A stretch of DNA of 64,000 nt from Antedon mediterranea (taxonomy: Eukaryota > Echinodermata > Crinoidea > Comatulida > Antedonidae): NCBI RefSeq assembly GCF_964355755.1, contig NC_092674.1:11909001-11973000 (forward strand), given 5' to 3'. The notes under the pieces were generated by a model. The model had not been told where the DNA came from. It worked only from the letters and a program-made list of their open reading frames with translations, and made no database searches. Positions within the stretch are counted from its first letter, which is position 1. Each line of letters starts with the position of its first letter. Below are positions 23,344-37,000 of this stretch, piece by piece. The position numbers and the translations under genes were made by a program.

Positions 23344-24464
23344 CAAGGACATGATTATTACATTTTAATTTAAAAATAGATATAAAATTTGATTCTTCAT
23401 TCATTCTTCTTTTGAGGATTTTATTTGAATATATATACGCGTTTTGCACTTATTTATAAATCGATACGCATAGTTTGTCCATATAATATGAGTAATTTAA
23501 ATAATAGTAAATAATTCGCAATAGACCACTTTGTTAACGTTTTGATTATAGTTTAATTAATGGTAAAGATTAGGTATGTAAGCGTTTATAAAAGGTCTAC
23601 AAAAATATGTAGCTGTAGGTAACAATTGGTTTTACCACATTTTATTCTAACTCCTAACACTTTTCATTACTGTATATCGTGCTGAAATGTATATTGTTTA
23701 AGGAATTTTGGCTCAGGATTGAACTAAATAATGTAATTCATCTCTCAACGAATTCGTATTTGATTAGTGTGTAAGATTAACAATCCAACTGGACCATGTA
23801 ATATAGTGTTGGAACCGTGTTTTTTTTTTATTACGACGGAATTATAGACGTTATGACAACATTTCCTGATGGTCTTATTCATTGTGTTCATCTAAAAAAG
23901 TTAGAATTTTATCTTGTTTGTAGGCCTGATCAATGTAATCACCAGCCATAGAGAAACTCGACGTCGTCTCACCATGTGACTGTTCTTTTCATTTATTATG
24001 CTCTCATTTATTATGATAATTTTATTTTATTATAAACAATTCTGTCGCTGTATTTTGGTACCGCCCGACACAAATCTAAAATCATTTTAATTGTGTTGGC
24101 CTATTATAATTATTGTTTAAAAAAAATGCAAAATGTTGTCAGTGTAGAGGGCGCACTACAAGGTTTACATGTGGAACTTTCACAACACAACAAACTCTCA
24201 GCAGAAGTCGAGTCTTATTCAATAAGAAAATTTTCTTTTTTGTCTACTTTGAATAACTTAAGATGTTTTCTGGACATGCTTTTAATACGTAAGTATAAAG
24301 TGACAGTAGTACTTGCATATAACTATAGTTTAGTGTATTAGCTGTTTGTATAATAAGACATGATACTCTTTTAAGTTTAGGATAGTTACGAGATAAACAG
24401 TACATCCGCTGAACTGACACCGGCAACACTCCGACTCTGATGCTCTGCTAGGAGGGATGGCATG
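23344..24464. other. 3' flank of the nuclear receptor gene
   Basis: The 3' untranslated region of the receptor probably occupies the start. ATTATTATG-type words occur near 24000 but no clear gene or repeat. Confidence 0.4.
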
Positions 24465-24865
24465 CTAGTCAAGTCGCCCCATCGCAAAGTCGCCCCAAAA
24501 CAAAGTTGCCCCATCGCAAAGTTGCCCCATCGCAAAGTCGCCCCAAAGCGTTAAAGAATAAAATAGTTTACAAGTGCGTAAAATGTGTCGTTGTCGCACT
24601 ACAAACAACGCACCTGAAGAAGGGGAAACCCTGCCGGAGTCACTCCGACTTTTGCGATGATACTTCTTGATAGCGGTCACGTTTAATTTTGGTCGCGATA
24701 AAAAATTGATTTTACCATCTAGATTATTTTTACTTTGGTCGATGAATACTTATTATTATTATATTATTGATTTTTTTTTATTTTACAGATCTAGGCCTAT
24801 TATGATGAGAAAGGTGTGTGCCTTAATGACAATTTGTAAACATACTGTAGTTTAACATTATAGTA

Positions 24866-25419
24866 TTAAAGCCCCATTTCCTACGTTTTTTAAATCTAAT
24901 TTAAGATCACAAACTATATTTAATGTAAAAATAATACTATATGGTCCTATTGCGATAACTTTTTTCGTCCTTAAACGGTTAAAAATGTGAAAAATAAATC
25001 GATTTTAATAATTATAGCGGCCCGCTATAAATCCCAAAATGCATTGCGCGCGGATTGATATTGTTGTTTTTCACCTGTCATTCGCCCACTTTTCGATCGA
25101 TCGTGAAGCCAAAACAAATGGAAGACTCCTAACTTTACAACGTCAGGCTAGGTATATAGCTAGCGTACGATGTTCGTACGTTACCGATGTTTACCAGCTA
25201 GGCCTACAAAACTAAGCCTAGCTAGGCTAGGCCTGAGACCGTCCACGAGAGGTCGATCGCCGCGAGCTACTTAGGTAGTGCATTGTTTCTCACTTTTTAT
25301 CATAATTTACCATAAAACGTACATTTAAGACAAGGAATGACATGGATTAATGTTTTTAAAGTGATATATATGTATTATTTTCCAAAAAACGTCCAAAATT
25401 GCAGGGAAGGGGTCTTTAA
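24866..25419. mobile_element. piggyBac-like MITE, copy 1 (internally deleted)
   Basis: Flanked on both sides by TTAA. Left end AAAGCCCCATTTCCTACG, right end GCAGGGAAGGGGTCTTTAA, giving an imperfect inverted repeat TTAAAG(A)CCCC. Nearly identical to 52139-52775 but about 89 bp shorter: CTAACTTT joins directly to ACAACGTCAGG. The interior includes GCGGCCCGCTATAAATCCC and TTTCGATCGATCGTGAAGCC. Confidence 0.85.
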
Positions 25420-25649
25420 TTATTCAGCATGTCATTTAGCAATTTTACATAATTATTAAATGTGAAATAGGTTATAGAGAACGTAGGCTACGTCTGTGTC
25501 TTTTATTTTTTATGCAACAAATTACGTAAAACAATTTATTTTCAGTTTACTATTATTAGTATACAATGAACATTTGATTATACCTGTAAAGGCAATCCCA
25601 TCATTATCCATTATAAATTGCATCATATCACCAATATATCGTAAATGAT

Positions 25650-26045
25650 GACGTGCGTGCATAATAGTGGCCAAATCTGGCATAATTTTGACCCATCTGG
25701 CATCTGGCATTTATGCTAGAGGCATAATTTTAAAAAGTCTAGCATAATCTGGCATAATTTGAAAAACACAAGTCTACAGCATATTTACCACTACTTAGCA
25801 TATTATCTAGCATATTTTCTAAAAAAACTAGCATAATTTTTATCAAATCTAGCATAATTTGGTGGAAAAAACCAGAAGACCTTTTTTTTCTGGCTTCCCA
25901 CTTTTGTGGTATAAACATACACCGCCCTCTGATACATTGTTTTTGTGCTATTTAGACCGTAATTGTGCCTAACATAATCTAGCATAATTTTGTGCTGCCA
26001 TCTACGGGTAGCATGATTTAATTTCCATCGCTGGCCACACTGTGT
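25650..26045 (-). mobile_element. ATTATGCCAGAT element, copy 1
   Basis: Read on the minus strand it parallels 54030-54440 throughout: GTGTGGCCAGCGA at the start, GGCAGCACAAAATTATG, AGAGGGCGGT, GTGGGAAGCC with an A run, a degenerate run of AAATTATGCYAGAT units, AAATGCCAGATGCCAGATGG, and GATTTGGCCACTAT at the end. The outer GTGGCCA/TGGCCAC words are inverted, as in MITEs. Open frames through the array are by-products of the repeat. Confidence 0.7.
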
Positions 26046-27208
26046 GTTTTCGTCGTATCTCCATGTACGCATTATTCCGTGCCTCTTCACTGTCTTGAAG
26101 ATATTTATTATGTATGATAATTAGAATGTTCTATAAATAAAAGGGTTGAAAGGAATTTTTTCAGTAAAATGATCATTGTGCTGTTGATTAAAAGGCGACT
26201 CACAATCTGAAAGCAATCGGAACTGCGCCTTCTGGCAGCTGTTTCCTCAAAGTTGCTACGTCTTTTTGCTGACCGTCGGGGATTCCTCTTTTAAAAAAAC
26301 ATGCACACGATCACTGTACGATTTTTTTTTCCATTGTCAAAATGTAGCGTTTTAATTTTACTAAAATACCTGCATGTAAAACGATCATATCGGCGTTTAA
26401 ATCCTTTTTTTTAGTATTTTTTATTTCTTCATTTTGAAAAGTCATAATAAAATAAAAATAGACATATATTCTAGTCAATAAATGTAAAATGATCAATAAG
26501 TAGCCTATAACACTCACTCGCTGTTTGTTTTAACTAATCTATACGAAGGCCTACATTTACCATTTTATTATATTATCCTAAAAAATGAGCTGGTATCCAC
26601 TTGCAGGTTGAAGAAAGATTCGTAATTGTGGCTCTGATACTAAAATTTTAAAATCATATTGAATTAACATTTTTCGAAACTATAAATCAGGGATAATCTT
26701 TTTAGAACTTTCAAACAATGAACTATTTTTTTAATGATTTTCCAAAAGCACATTACTCTAATAAAACCTGTAAAATAAAAATTAAAACACAAATTATGTA
26801 TAGGATAAACATTATAATATAATGTAATACAACATTTAGTGCGACCAAAGTAACAATGCGATTGATTAAAAAAGCAAACCACTAGCGGAGGCGCTTCATA
26901 CCGAAATAAAACCGATGGGGCGGAGTTTGCGTTTGGGTGACTTTGCGATAGGGCGACTTTGCGATGGGCAACTGTGCCGGGGCAACTTTGCGATGGGACG
27001 CCTTTGTATGGGGCGACTAGAGCTGTTATTAATCGCCGTGGCTAACGATACCGTACCGTATCTTATTATGTTGGATCGTGACTTTGTGTCATAATAGCGA
27101 AGCACTTTTTAATACTTTTAAGGTTGAATCTCCCTTTTCTCTCTGAAAGGAGGTTATCTCATTGTCTGAAAGGTCTCTCTAACCCTGCCCACTATGCTTG
27201 TTACCAAT

Positions 27209-27338
27209 TAAACGGTAGAAAATCATGAATAATACCACCAAACTTGCGAGTTAGGATGACTATAACGAGGCATTTACATTTTAAGGCAATTTGCCTTTTT
27301 ATTAAATGCCTCGTTATAGTCATCCTAAACGGTAGAAA
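27209..27338. repeat. Perfect 26-bp inverted repeat between 12-bp direct repeats
   Basis: Arms at 27251-27276 and 27303-27328 (TTAGGATGACTATAACGAGG... and its exact complement) enclose a 26-base loop that itself contains AAGGCAAT/TTGCCTT. The word AAACGGTAGAAA occurs at 27209 and again at 27327, bracketing the structure like a target duplication. Confidence 0.75.
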
Positions 27339-28006
27339 CCTGCGAAACCGTAATTAACATTTCAAGTCTGACTACTCGAACAAAACGATTTTCTAATAGC
27401 CCTATCATGTTTTATATTGACCTCTAACTAGAGTTCAGCATGGGATACCCTCCTCTCAAACTCTTTTCTCAGACTTTTTTTCTGTCTGTTTTTCATATAT
27501 TGTAATGTTTCTGTCTGTGCATGTTTAATTTGAATACGTACAGTACCATTTTAATGTAATTTGTAACTAGCAATTTGGCCTTTGGCCACGAGATGTTACA
27601 TACTGTAGATGTTATTGAATTGAATAAAAGTGATAATAATAAATTCTGTTTCTGTTTGCTATTAGTATTATGTATGGTAAAATTGCATTCCAATATAAAC
27701 TCGTTTTTAAATATAAAACTCATCCTACAGTGCTGTACTGTTAAAACTTGTCCTAAATATTAATAAAAACCTAACCCTCAATCTTTCTTAAATTAAAAAA
27801 ATCTGAAACACACGTACAGTAGATCTCCATGCTTGGCAGTGGAAGTTATTTGCCCTGTTTATTTAAACTTTTCCTCGTTCCCTAAATTCTACAATCATAC
27901 ATAATGACGGTTTCAGAAATATACAAACCTAGTAATATTAATTAATTATTAATATTACTTTCATTACTATTTCTTGTTTTTATTACTATAGTGATTGAAG
28001 TTTTCT
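27339..28006. other. Region before the GDPD gene
   Basis: No exon recognised. An acceptor-like TTATTACTATAG ends at 27991, so a 5' non-coding exon of the GDPD gene probably lies further left. An in-frame stop directly follows that acceptor. Confidence 0.4.
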
Positions 28007-31000
28007 ATGAAAATGGCATGCTGTAGTTGTTTTGGTGCTATTACTACAAGGTGCTATAGCTGTAGGAAACGGCAACGATACCGCAGGAAGCGCAAACCAA
28101 GCAAGGTATTTTAAATACACAGGAAAATTACTCAGACATGCCAACACTTCCATTTTGGCCGGGAGAATCCCGTATTTTAGACTTTTCTCCAAGCCTAACA
28201 TCATGCTCCTGGTTTTCCACATTTTCTTCCGGATTTCTTCTGAACAAAAAAGCTCACACACAAGTAAATAAAGTAAATAATATCCTTTTGTTAAATAAAA
28301 ACATACAAATGTTTGTGGAAACCACATTATATGTTCCCAATTATGTTATGGAGTGAGTGCAGAATCTGTTTGGGCTTTAGCCTATTCTCATTCCTGGTTA
28401 TTTTTACATTGATGACCGAATAAATATTATTATTATTATTATTATTATTATTAAATTTACGATATTTCAGCTATTGTGCGACCATCTGCGGTCATAATTC
28501 TTAAATTTTTTTCCCGACTGGATTTCCCTCACATAGCCAGCACGCAATACTGCTTGTCACTTCACACACGACACTCCTCACTTCTGTTCTTGAAAATAAA
28601 TATAGTGACTGCTGACCTTAAAAAAACACCACCTCCCGTTTATTGAACTTCAGATGTTGCAGTACTTTACTATAATATTAACTGTAACTTTATAATTATT
28701 AATTAATAACTTTCTTTAAAACTAAGTATACAAACTACAGTAAACACTTTACTATAAAGCAAATTTTATAAATAAATATTTTAAAATGGAATAATCTTGA
28801 AAGTGAGTAAACTCTCCGAATACATACCTTTATGGGCTGGCCTAATATGTCTGGTCCAGAAAGTCTGCTATTCAAAATGTGTTTCCAATGGTACAGCAGT
28901 AAACCTGAATTTGGGATCTTTTGGACCAGACTCTGGTATTAGGAGAATGACTGTAATTATATAATTCTCGTTTATATATAAAAAGTGAAGTGTTTTACTG
29001 TTAACACAATCTTATCTAATTCAGAGCATTTTTATCATTATACCCACAACCCAATTTTGTTTACACAGAAATCTTACTTGCGTGGGAAATTTTGTTGACG
29101 CAGAGGCTGATCAGATGCAGCTCACTAATTATTACATTTTTTGGTCTGCAAGGCTTGAGTAAAATATGCAACTTGTGTTTACGTATTTTATTTGACCTAC
29201 CTACAGTAACTAATTGCAGTAATTCAGATTTGGTGTAATTATTGTTTTTTACCAGTTTTTCTTATTTTTCTTTAGACCAATAAACTTTGCAGACCTTTTT
29301 TACATTGTCTGTCTGTACCATAGAAGATAGAACTGGTACTTGGATATTTAGTGACTCTTAGTCAGAAAAGAAATATGATTCACTATTAATCACAGTATAA
29401 TCCTGTATTAACTATTAAGAACATCTCAGTGTCTGGTCTCAGTATTGATTTTAAGGGTATCCTATAGTAATTGCTAATCTCGCAAACCTTGCACAACTTT
29501 ATTTTTTGGGAAAATTACTGATTTCGCAGAAAAAACCCTGCACAATTAACCACATTTAAACTAATTAACATTGATTAGATCTCAACCTAAATAGTTTAAA
29601 GAGACAATTTATGAACAAATATTTTGCAAAGTTTTCCTTTTTTGGAAGAAAATTACAGATTTCATCAGCGGAAGCCCTCAACTGATTCTAAACAAAAACG
29701 CATCCAAAATAATCCAATCAGCTCACATCTTATTTCATTACATTGGCTGGCGGTTAAACAATGCATAGAATGAAAGATCCTCATGCTCACCTACATATCC
29801 ATTCATAAACAATCACCACCAATCATCTTTCATCGCCTGTCATCTTTAAAAAATGTTTTTTTTTATATTTTTATTTTGTAGTTTGTTGTACGGGTTGCAG
29901 ACACTCATATGTTATGGCGCATTATTGCTGTTGCATGCAACCCCTTGACCGATTGTGTCGAATAAATAAATGAAAATAAAAAATTTAACACGCATAAATC
30001 TTTTTCATGTATATCTTCGCCTCAACTATTCCAACCAAGAACATGCAGTCATACATTTACTCTTCCACATTCAATCAAGAATGACATCTTCAAACATTCA
30101 CTTAGCATATGAGATGATGTAATTTCTACCTAGTTCGACTCGCCGTGTGGACAAAAGACAATTATTATTTTAATATTATTATTAATAAGGATAGGCATGG
30201 TTAAGACATAAGACATACTTTATTATCTCCAACAGAAGAACTTTCAGGAGCTTGCAAAACAACAAGTATCATATAAAAACATATACAAGATCAGACCCAC
30301 CCCCACAAGTTACCTTTTATCATCTTCTTTAAAGAAACCAATGCCCTCAGCTACAAACAAATCACGGTATCTGTTGGTGGCAAAAGCAGGAAATCTCATA
30401 CGTCCACTTCTGGGGATATAATCACTGATAACCACATCATGGAGAGGATGAGGCTCATCAGTCATTATATGATGAAACAAATTTGTAACCCTGACTATAC
30501 AAGAGTCAACTGAAGGCAAACATACACCAGTGATTCTACTAATCTTTCTAATCAAACGATCTATAATTCTTTATCTTTGTAAATTGCAATTCCTTCCCAT
30601 CCCGTTTTGCAATAACCCCACAAATAACTGTTTAAAATATGGTGATTATTTTGTTACAAACATTAAAATTGATTAATTTAAAAAAAGAAATCAAAGTTGA
30701 AATGATGAAACAGTTGACGACCATAGTTATGTCATGGCAATCCACTGTGTGTATGCAGAGATATTGGGACTCCCACCTTGACACAGATTTGATGGTGTCT
30801 AGGTCCAGGTGATGACTGATGATCAAAACATCGATTGACCTCACCTAGGTAGGTCATCGGTCATTACAAATAGAATTCCCTGTATGGTAAAGAGAAACTC
30901 TGCTATTATTCATTTTAAAATCATAGTCATTCTCTATTGCTTACTGTATAACCACACAGCAATTTGTTAAAAATGTGTATTAATGCTATTTAAATCAAAT

Positions 31001-34000
31001 AGTCAAACAAAATGAAAAAGTGTTTCGATAATTTAAATTGGAAATCATGCAATTTATAACTCTTTCCCAGGAAAGGAAAGTGATAATTCTCTTTTTTTTT
31101 ATTAACTGTGCAGTGATTCTGAATGCCGAAATGAATAAAATAATAACCATCACATTCTCTTGAGATAACAGTATATCCTCTATTATCTGTATCATTAAAA
31201 CATAAATTGTTTATTTGGATGATAAATAAATAATACAATCCAAAGCTAATCCCAGTATTTATTATTTGTATATAATTCTGTGGCACTCAACCATGTGTGT
31301 GAATACACAGCAAACTGTAGTCATGGAATGGTGTCAATACTGTACACAATCAAAGTAGTTAATTTATCTGTCCTTTCAAATAAAGGAACTTGTTTCGTAT
31401 ATACAATAAGTTAGACCCGTTCCTATAACAAAAAGCTTTTAACAATTATTTACACTGCATCTGGTGGATACAAAACCGAGATACAAAGACTAAAAAGAGA
31501 ATCAAATGGCCATCTGGTTGAAGCAGTTACTGAAGAACCAACAATATTGGAATGGGTTCAACTCATTCCTAGTTGTTGTGATTGTAATAACAGTAATTGT
31601 TCATGCTTTTCCATCATCTAACTTAAATTATTGCATCTCACTTTATTTTATTATCCGAAGCAACCGTCAAGCGTTTGCAGAAAGTACAGAATGCTGGCAC
31701 TGTTCATATTAATTTTTTTCTATACAGTACACCATGTCGTCATCATCACTCCCACATACTTTATCCTTACAAATCTTCATTCGCTGTATATTCAAATTAC
31801 TTTTGGTGACTTTTAAGTCACTTTATTATTACAATCCAGTATATATGTAATCTCCTCCACACTATGTATCCCTAAGTCAGCTTCGTTCATCCATCTATTG
31901 ACAGTTCCATCTCCTCAGCACAAAACCAAAACATATGGTGGTCAACATGCCTTTTCCCGTTCAATTCTGTTTCCGTTCAATAATTTGGAACTTATTTTCT
32001 GTTTGTAATTCACCAAATCTACTTTCCTTTAAATTATAGTCAACTTAAAAACCCCTTTTTCATAATTTTTTATTGATCTTGCTTTATTCTCACACAGCAA
32101 CTTTTATAAGTTTTTCAATTGGCGCTATATCAATTTAAATGTTATTATTATTTAAAGACTAATAAACCATAGGTTCAGTGTACACAGTTACCTGTGTGCA
32201 TCTAAAAAACTCATTTTAAATATCACGAGTAGGGAGAGTAGTAGAAAATAGATTAGTAGGGAGGCCGGTCAATGGTTCACAAAATAGGATTACTACTGAT
32301 CTGATAGGATAATGATTAACTTACTATGGTAATCATTGGACATGTACTAAAAACATAATTCACATTAAAAAAAGTTACATTGTATAGGTAAACTGAGTAC
32401 TAAACTATTTTTTTTTTAAATGATGATAACTATGATTTATATTACTTTAATAAATGTATACAGGTAGTATCAAACAGATTCAGATTAAATTTTTGTCGTA
32501 CATTGGAACGTACAATGAATAGTATCGGCTTGAAGGTCAATAATAACAAACTATTTTAATTTGTTTTTAATATTTTTAATTTCAGTGTGAGAGAGTATGG
32601 TTTGTGTTTCTGATTTTCACGTTTCTTGTGGCGCTGGTCAACTCTTTCTACCTGTTCTCTGTTTCTAATGATTCAAATGAATTCAACTTGTAAGTATGTT
32701 TTTGATATAATTTTACCACATTCAGTATAGGCACTAGTACACAACTTTAAAGACTGATAATATACTACATCAGATTATATTAATCAACATGCTGCTATTA
32801 TAATTAATGCATTGTAATTCTCACAATCGCACTCATCAAAAGTATTAAATACAGTATTGTACGTAAACACATTATAAAACTGATTCTTGCTGAGCATTTC
32901 ACTACTATTTTACATATAAAAAGTTCATCATACAGTTTTAAAACATTCTGGATTTATTTGGACCCAGCATACACACTGTCTTTAATGACAATTTCCTCCC
33001 CCTTTGATAACATGACTGACGACGCTCACCGCATGTATGTAACTTTGTTGTACAGTAGCATAGTTTAAATTGATGACTTGTTTTCTGGGGAATTGCATAA
33101 GGATGTGGTTTTTTTCTAACTTTAGTTTAAAACTAACAGTCCATCAACAATACTTGTCACAATCCTCTACAAATTATTGACATGGCATTGACTGTGATTC
33201 CTCATTTCTCATTTTTTTGGTTATTAAAGTACTATGGATCTTCAATTATATTAGTTACACAATACGACATATATAAACGGTTTGCTGTACCTTATATTGC
33301 TCAACTCTCAATAAGATGCACTGTTTTTTTATGTTTTAAATAACTTTTTGATGTTTACAGTATAAATATTATCTTTTTTTTAAGGAGCGATTTATAATAT
33401 GTACTACAATAATTTCAGACTTTTTCTGCTTTTTGTAATGTTTTTTATATACCTGAATAAATAAATAAATAAATACTATAATACTAAATAGTTATGGAAA
33501 TACATACAAACAACTATGAAAGTTACGGGAAACTTCTCAGTAAAACAAAATAATTCTGGAAAAATCAATGAACTGACACCAGTAAAATAATAATTTCTTT
33601 AGACAATTTTAATAAAAATATGTGATTTCATGTAATTTTTCGAAATTACTGTGGAAAGACAGAAAATGTTCAGCTGCCACTGTCAAATTATGTTTCAGCT
33701 AATTTAATTGGCTATGTTACTAGTATTTCCGTTGACTTGGGCCACAGTTAGGAAAGGACTGATTACCTGGATATCACTACCAGTTGACCTAAATTTACTC
33801 AATCCTTTCCAGATTTGGTTAAAAACACCAAGGAATATACTTACTACAGAAGTGGTTAATAAAGAAACATGAAAACAGTAAATTAATTAGAAATAAGGTA
33901 CACTAAATACAGTGTTGACTGGACCACTTTGTTCGATATTTAAAACCAACAGTGTGAAACATAATTATTAATAATCACACTGTACAGTACAGTATTTCAA

Positions 34001-37000
34001 AAATAAAAAAAATAACAATTTTGTTAATACATTTGAGTTAATATATTATTAATTATTATCATAGGTATTAACTATTATTATTTAATTGTTATCAAATTAT
34101 TTGTTACTATGTTATAGGAATTGTACAATGTCGAAATTTGAGAGAAAACACAACTTTTACAAACATGATAAATGGTTCGCAGTGCAAATTGTATCAAGAA
34201 TGAACATGCATTTAATTAACAAAAGTTAACTCACATAAACAAAATTGATGATGTAAAAGTTCAATGTAGTTAGTGAATATCATGTGATCCATAGTCCTCC
34301 AATCAAATTACAATAATTTACTTAGGCAGGAATATCTAATGTTGGCTACTTGCCATGCTAAATTTAATTAATTTTACTCCAAAGTTGGAACTCCAGTAGA
34401 CACCTTCTGATCTTGATCTCTGTTTATGAGAAGTTATTTTGCCTGATTTTCTTCTGATTACAGTATGCTAAAAATGTTTATGTTGTCATTTATTTATTGT
34501 AGGTATGTCTGGAAGACATTTGAAGTTTGGTTTCCACTGTACATCATAGTGCTTTCAGTAGCGTGTGTTTTATTTGGCTATGTAGCATTATTACTATTAT
34601 TTGGTATCATTAGTGTTTGTCTTCATCAACGTTTGTGTATGCATGTTATTCATAAGGTAAGCTACCTATGTTGATTTACTTTAGGGTGCTTTTTTGTGCA
34701 ACAACTGATGAGCTATCTAACTGTAGTCAGTCATTGCCTGGACTATAGAAACCAACTTTTGTTCTTATTGAAAATGCCAAGACCATTTTAAAGAACATAA
34801 TTTGATTTTTTTTTCTGCCACGGCAGCGACTCACTTTCCCGTTCCCTTACTTTATTTTCAGGTTCTTATTTGCTTTGTTTTTGTGTATCACGTTGCAATA
34901 CTGACTCTGTTCACATTTTTGGATCCAGTATTGTGGATTCTTGCTAGTCGCTATTTTCAGGTAAGTACCTTTTATGTACAGTAATTATCATGTACAGGTA
35001 CATTTTTCTGTTGATTTTCAGAGAAGCATGTTTGTTTCACCATAAATGGATTATGTGTAAACCAGACCTCCTACCTTTAAATTGTTTTGCTTTAAACATT
35101 ACCATAATGAATATGAACTACTATAATATTTTACAATGAACTCGTGTGATGCAATGCATCCGATGGGTATTTGAACTTGTCCAACCAAGATTCCTCTGTG
35201 GTTTAATGGTTTATATGCTCGCCTTGTCAGTGAGAGGTCACATGTTCAAGTTTCGTCAATAATTATATCGGAATATCAATTGTGTTGAACTATTGTACTG
35301 TATCTCCATGTCCCAGTTAAACATTTATTATTTGTTTATTTCTATCTTAAAATGCAGTCTATTTTTCTTTTCAGTTTTCTGGTCCATTCCTACATCTCAT
35401 AGCTGTTGTTTTTGTTACTATAGTAACTTGGTTTGTTGCAGCAGGTCTAGGTGTGCTTTGTAGTCGAGGTAACTTTTAGTATCTTCTATGTTTAACGATA
35501 TTTTTACAAGGAAAAAAATAGCATGCTGGTTAATTTGTCATAAATCATTCTGATTCGTAGTTGATCACAAATAAGATGTGTCACTATAAAATAATATTGT
35601 GTGAAGATTTACTAATCAGTTTTAATATTCAAGATAAACACAATTGAAATAGCACTTTATAGACCTTATTTTTTTCACATAAATTCTCATTTACACAGCA
35701 CACTTGCTCCTCCACTAAAAGCTTTTATATGTCAAAAAAAAATTCTATTAAATAAATTAAATTCTAATTTGTCTTAAAATATATCTTAAAATATTTGTTT
35801 AGTTTTAAATACTGCAAATAAATAATTAGATAAAGTGTACATATAATCATTTAATAATTACAAAAACTATGTAATAAAAAGTGCTATTCAACTTTGTGTA
35901 TATTTGAATATCTGAAAAAAATTAAAATTAAAATAACATAATTAATACATTTGCACATGGCTAATTGGAAATGTTTTATTTTTAGAATTACATTGTGATT
36001 TTACTAACCTTGCATTTACAAATAACATATTTAGTTGCACATTGTTTTTAATTTCAGACGTACAAGTTCAATATGAACTGGTTGCTGATAAAGACCCATT
36101 AGATGGGAGTGATAACAAAATAAACAAAGAATGTTCATATTTATATAATACAAATAAAATAAGTGAGTGGTTTTATAATTTATAGTAATGGTGTTTTATT
36201 GGTTAATTCAACTCTATCAGTCTATCTCTATCCAGTATTTGAATATTCCCATGGGAAAAACAATTTTAAATAGAATCCACTCAAAAATTATTTATGTCGT
36301 TATTGCTAGATGAGCTAGTAATTTCTTTTCTTTCTTTCTTTCTTTTATTCAATTTTTCACACTTCAAAATAGTACAAGTTATGTGAAACAATGATAACAG
36401 GTATCATAGTAATAAATAAACAATAAGGTAATTAAACTAATTAAAAAAAAATGTATAAAGATACTTGTACTTTAAAAAAAACAAAGAAGTGTGAAAGGAG
36501 GTCAAATAAGTATGATACTTTAAGCTTGACCCCTAACAAGACTACAGGTTACGGTACATGACAAAACAGCACATGAAGTATTGATATTTGCAGTACAAAA
36601 TGCCTAGTAATAATGCATACATGAACTCATAATCATTCTCCCCAGCCAGGATAAGAAACATGAGAAGTGAATTTCCCATTTTCTTGGTCAATAAAGACAT
36701 TTTTTCTTTTAAAAACTCTTTTCTACAGTAAATTAAAAGATTCTTCCAATCTATTGTAAATTTGTAATAAACATTATATTAGGTTTTGTATAAAAGGCCC
36801 ATTAGCAAAATATGATGCTACATGACTATGCCCTATTTCCAATTGTGAAAAAATAAGAAATTTACTTATTTTCAATGACCAACCAGATAAAAATACATTG
36901 AAAAAATAGAGGACAATCCGATGTAAATTTTCTCCTCTTTTATACTTTGGCTTTATACTTGTTCTTTGTTGGTTTTGTTGCTTAATTAATTATCAGACGA

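Larger units (their letters stand above)
24465..27018. mobile_element. Composite transposon cluster bounded by inverted GGGGCGACTTTGCGAT arrays
   Basis: The left edge (24470-24548) has five units of the type CATCGCAAAGTCGCCCC. The right edge (26930-27018) has the reverse-complement units GGGGCGACTTTGCGAT. The outermost bases AGTCGCCCC mirror each other. Between them lie a piggyBac-like MITE (24866-25419), an ATTATGCCAGAT-type element (25650-26045, minus) and a block shared with 13231-13752. It reads as a non-autonomous DNA transposon about 2.5 kb long with insertions; no transposase was recognised. Confidence 0.55.

Noticed and set aside
25803-26090. Minus-strand 95-codon ORF, and similar ORFs at 54154-54572
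   Set aside because: They read through the ATTATGCCAGAT element in both copies, with Met-Pro-Asp repeats caused by the array.
31506-31712. Possible N-terminal GDPD exon (CCDCNN motif near 31590)
   Set aside because: The surrounding sequence is a LINE relic. The exon at 28007-28105 has a better start, the right phase and the conserved cysteine pattern.
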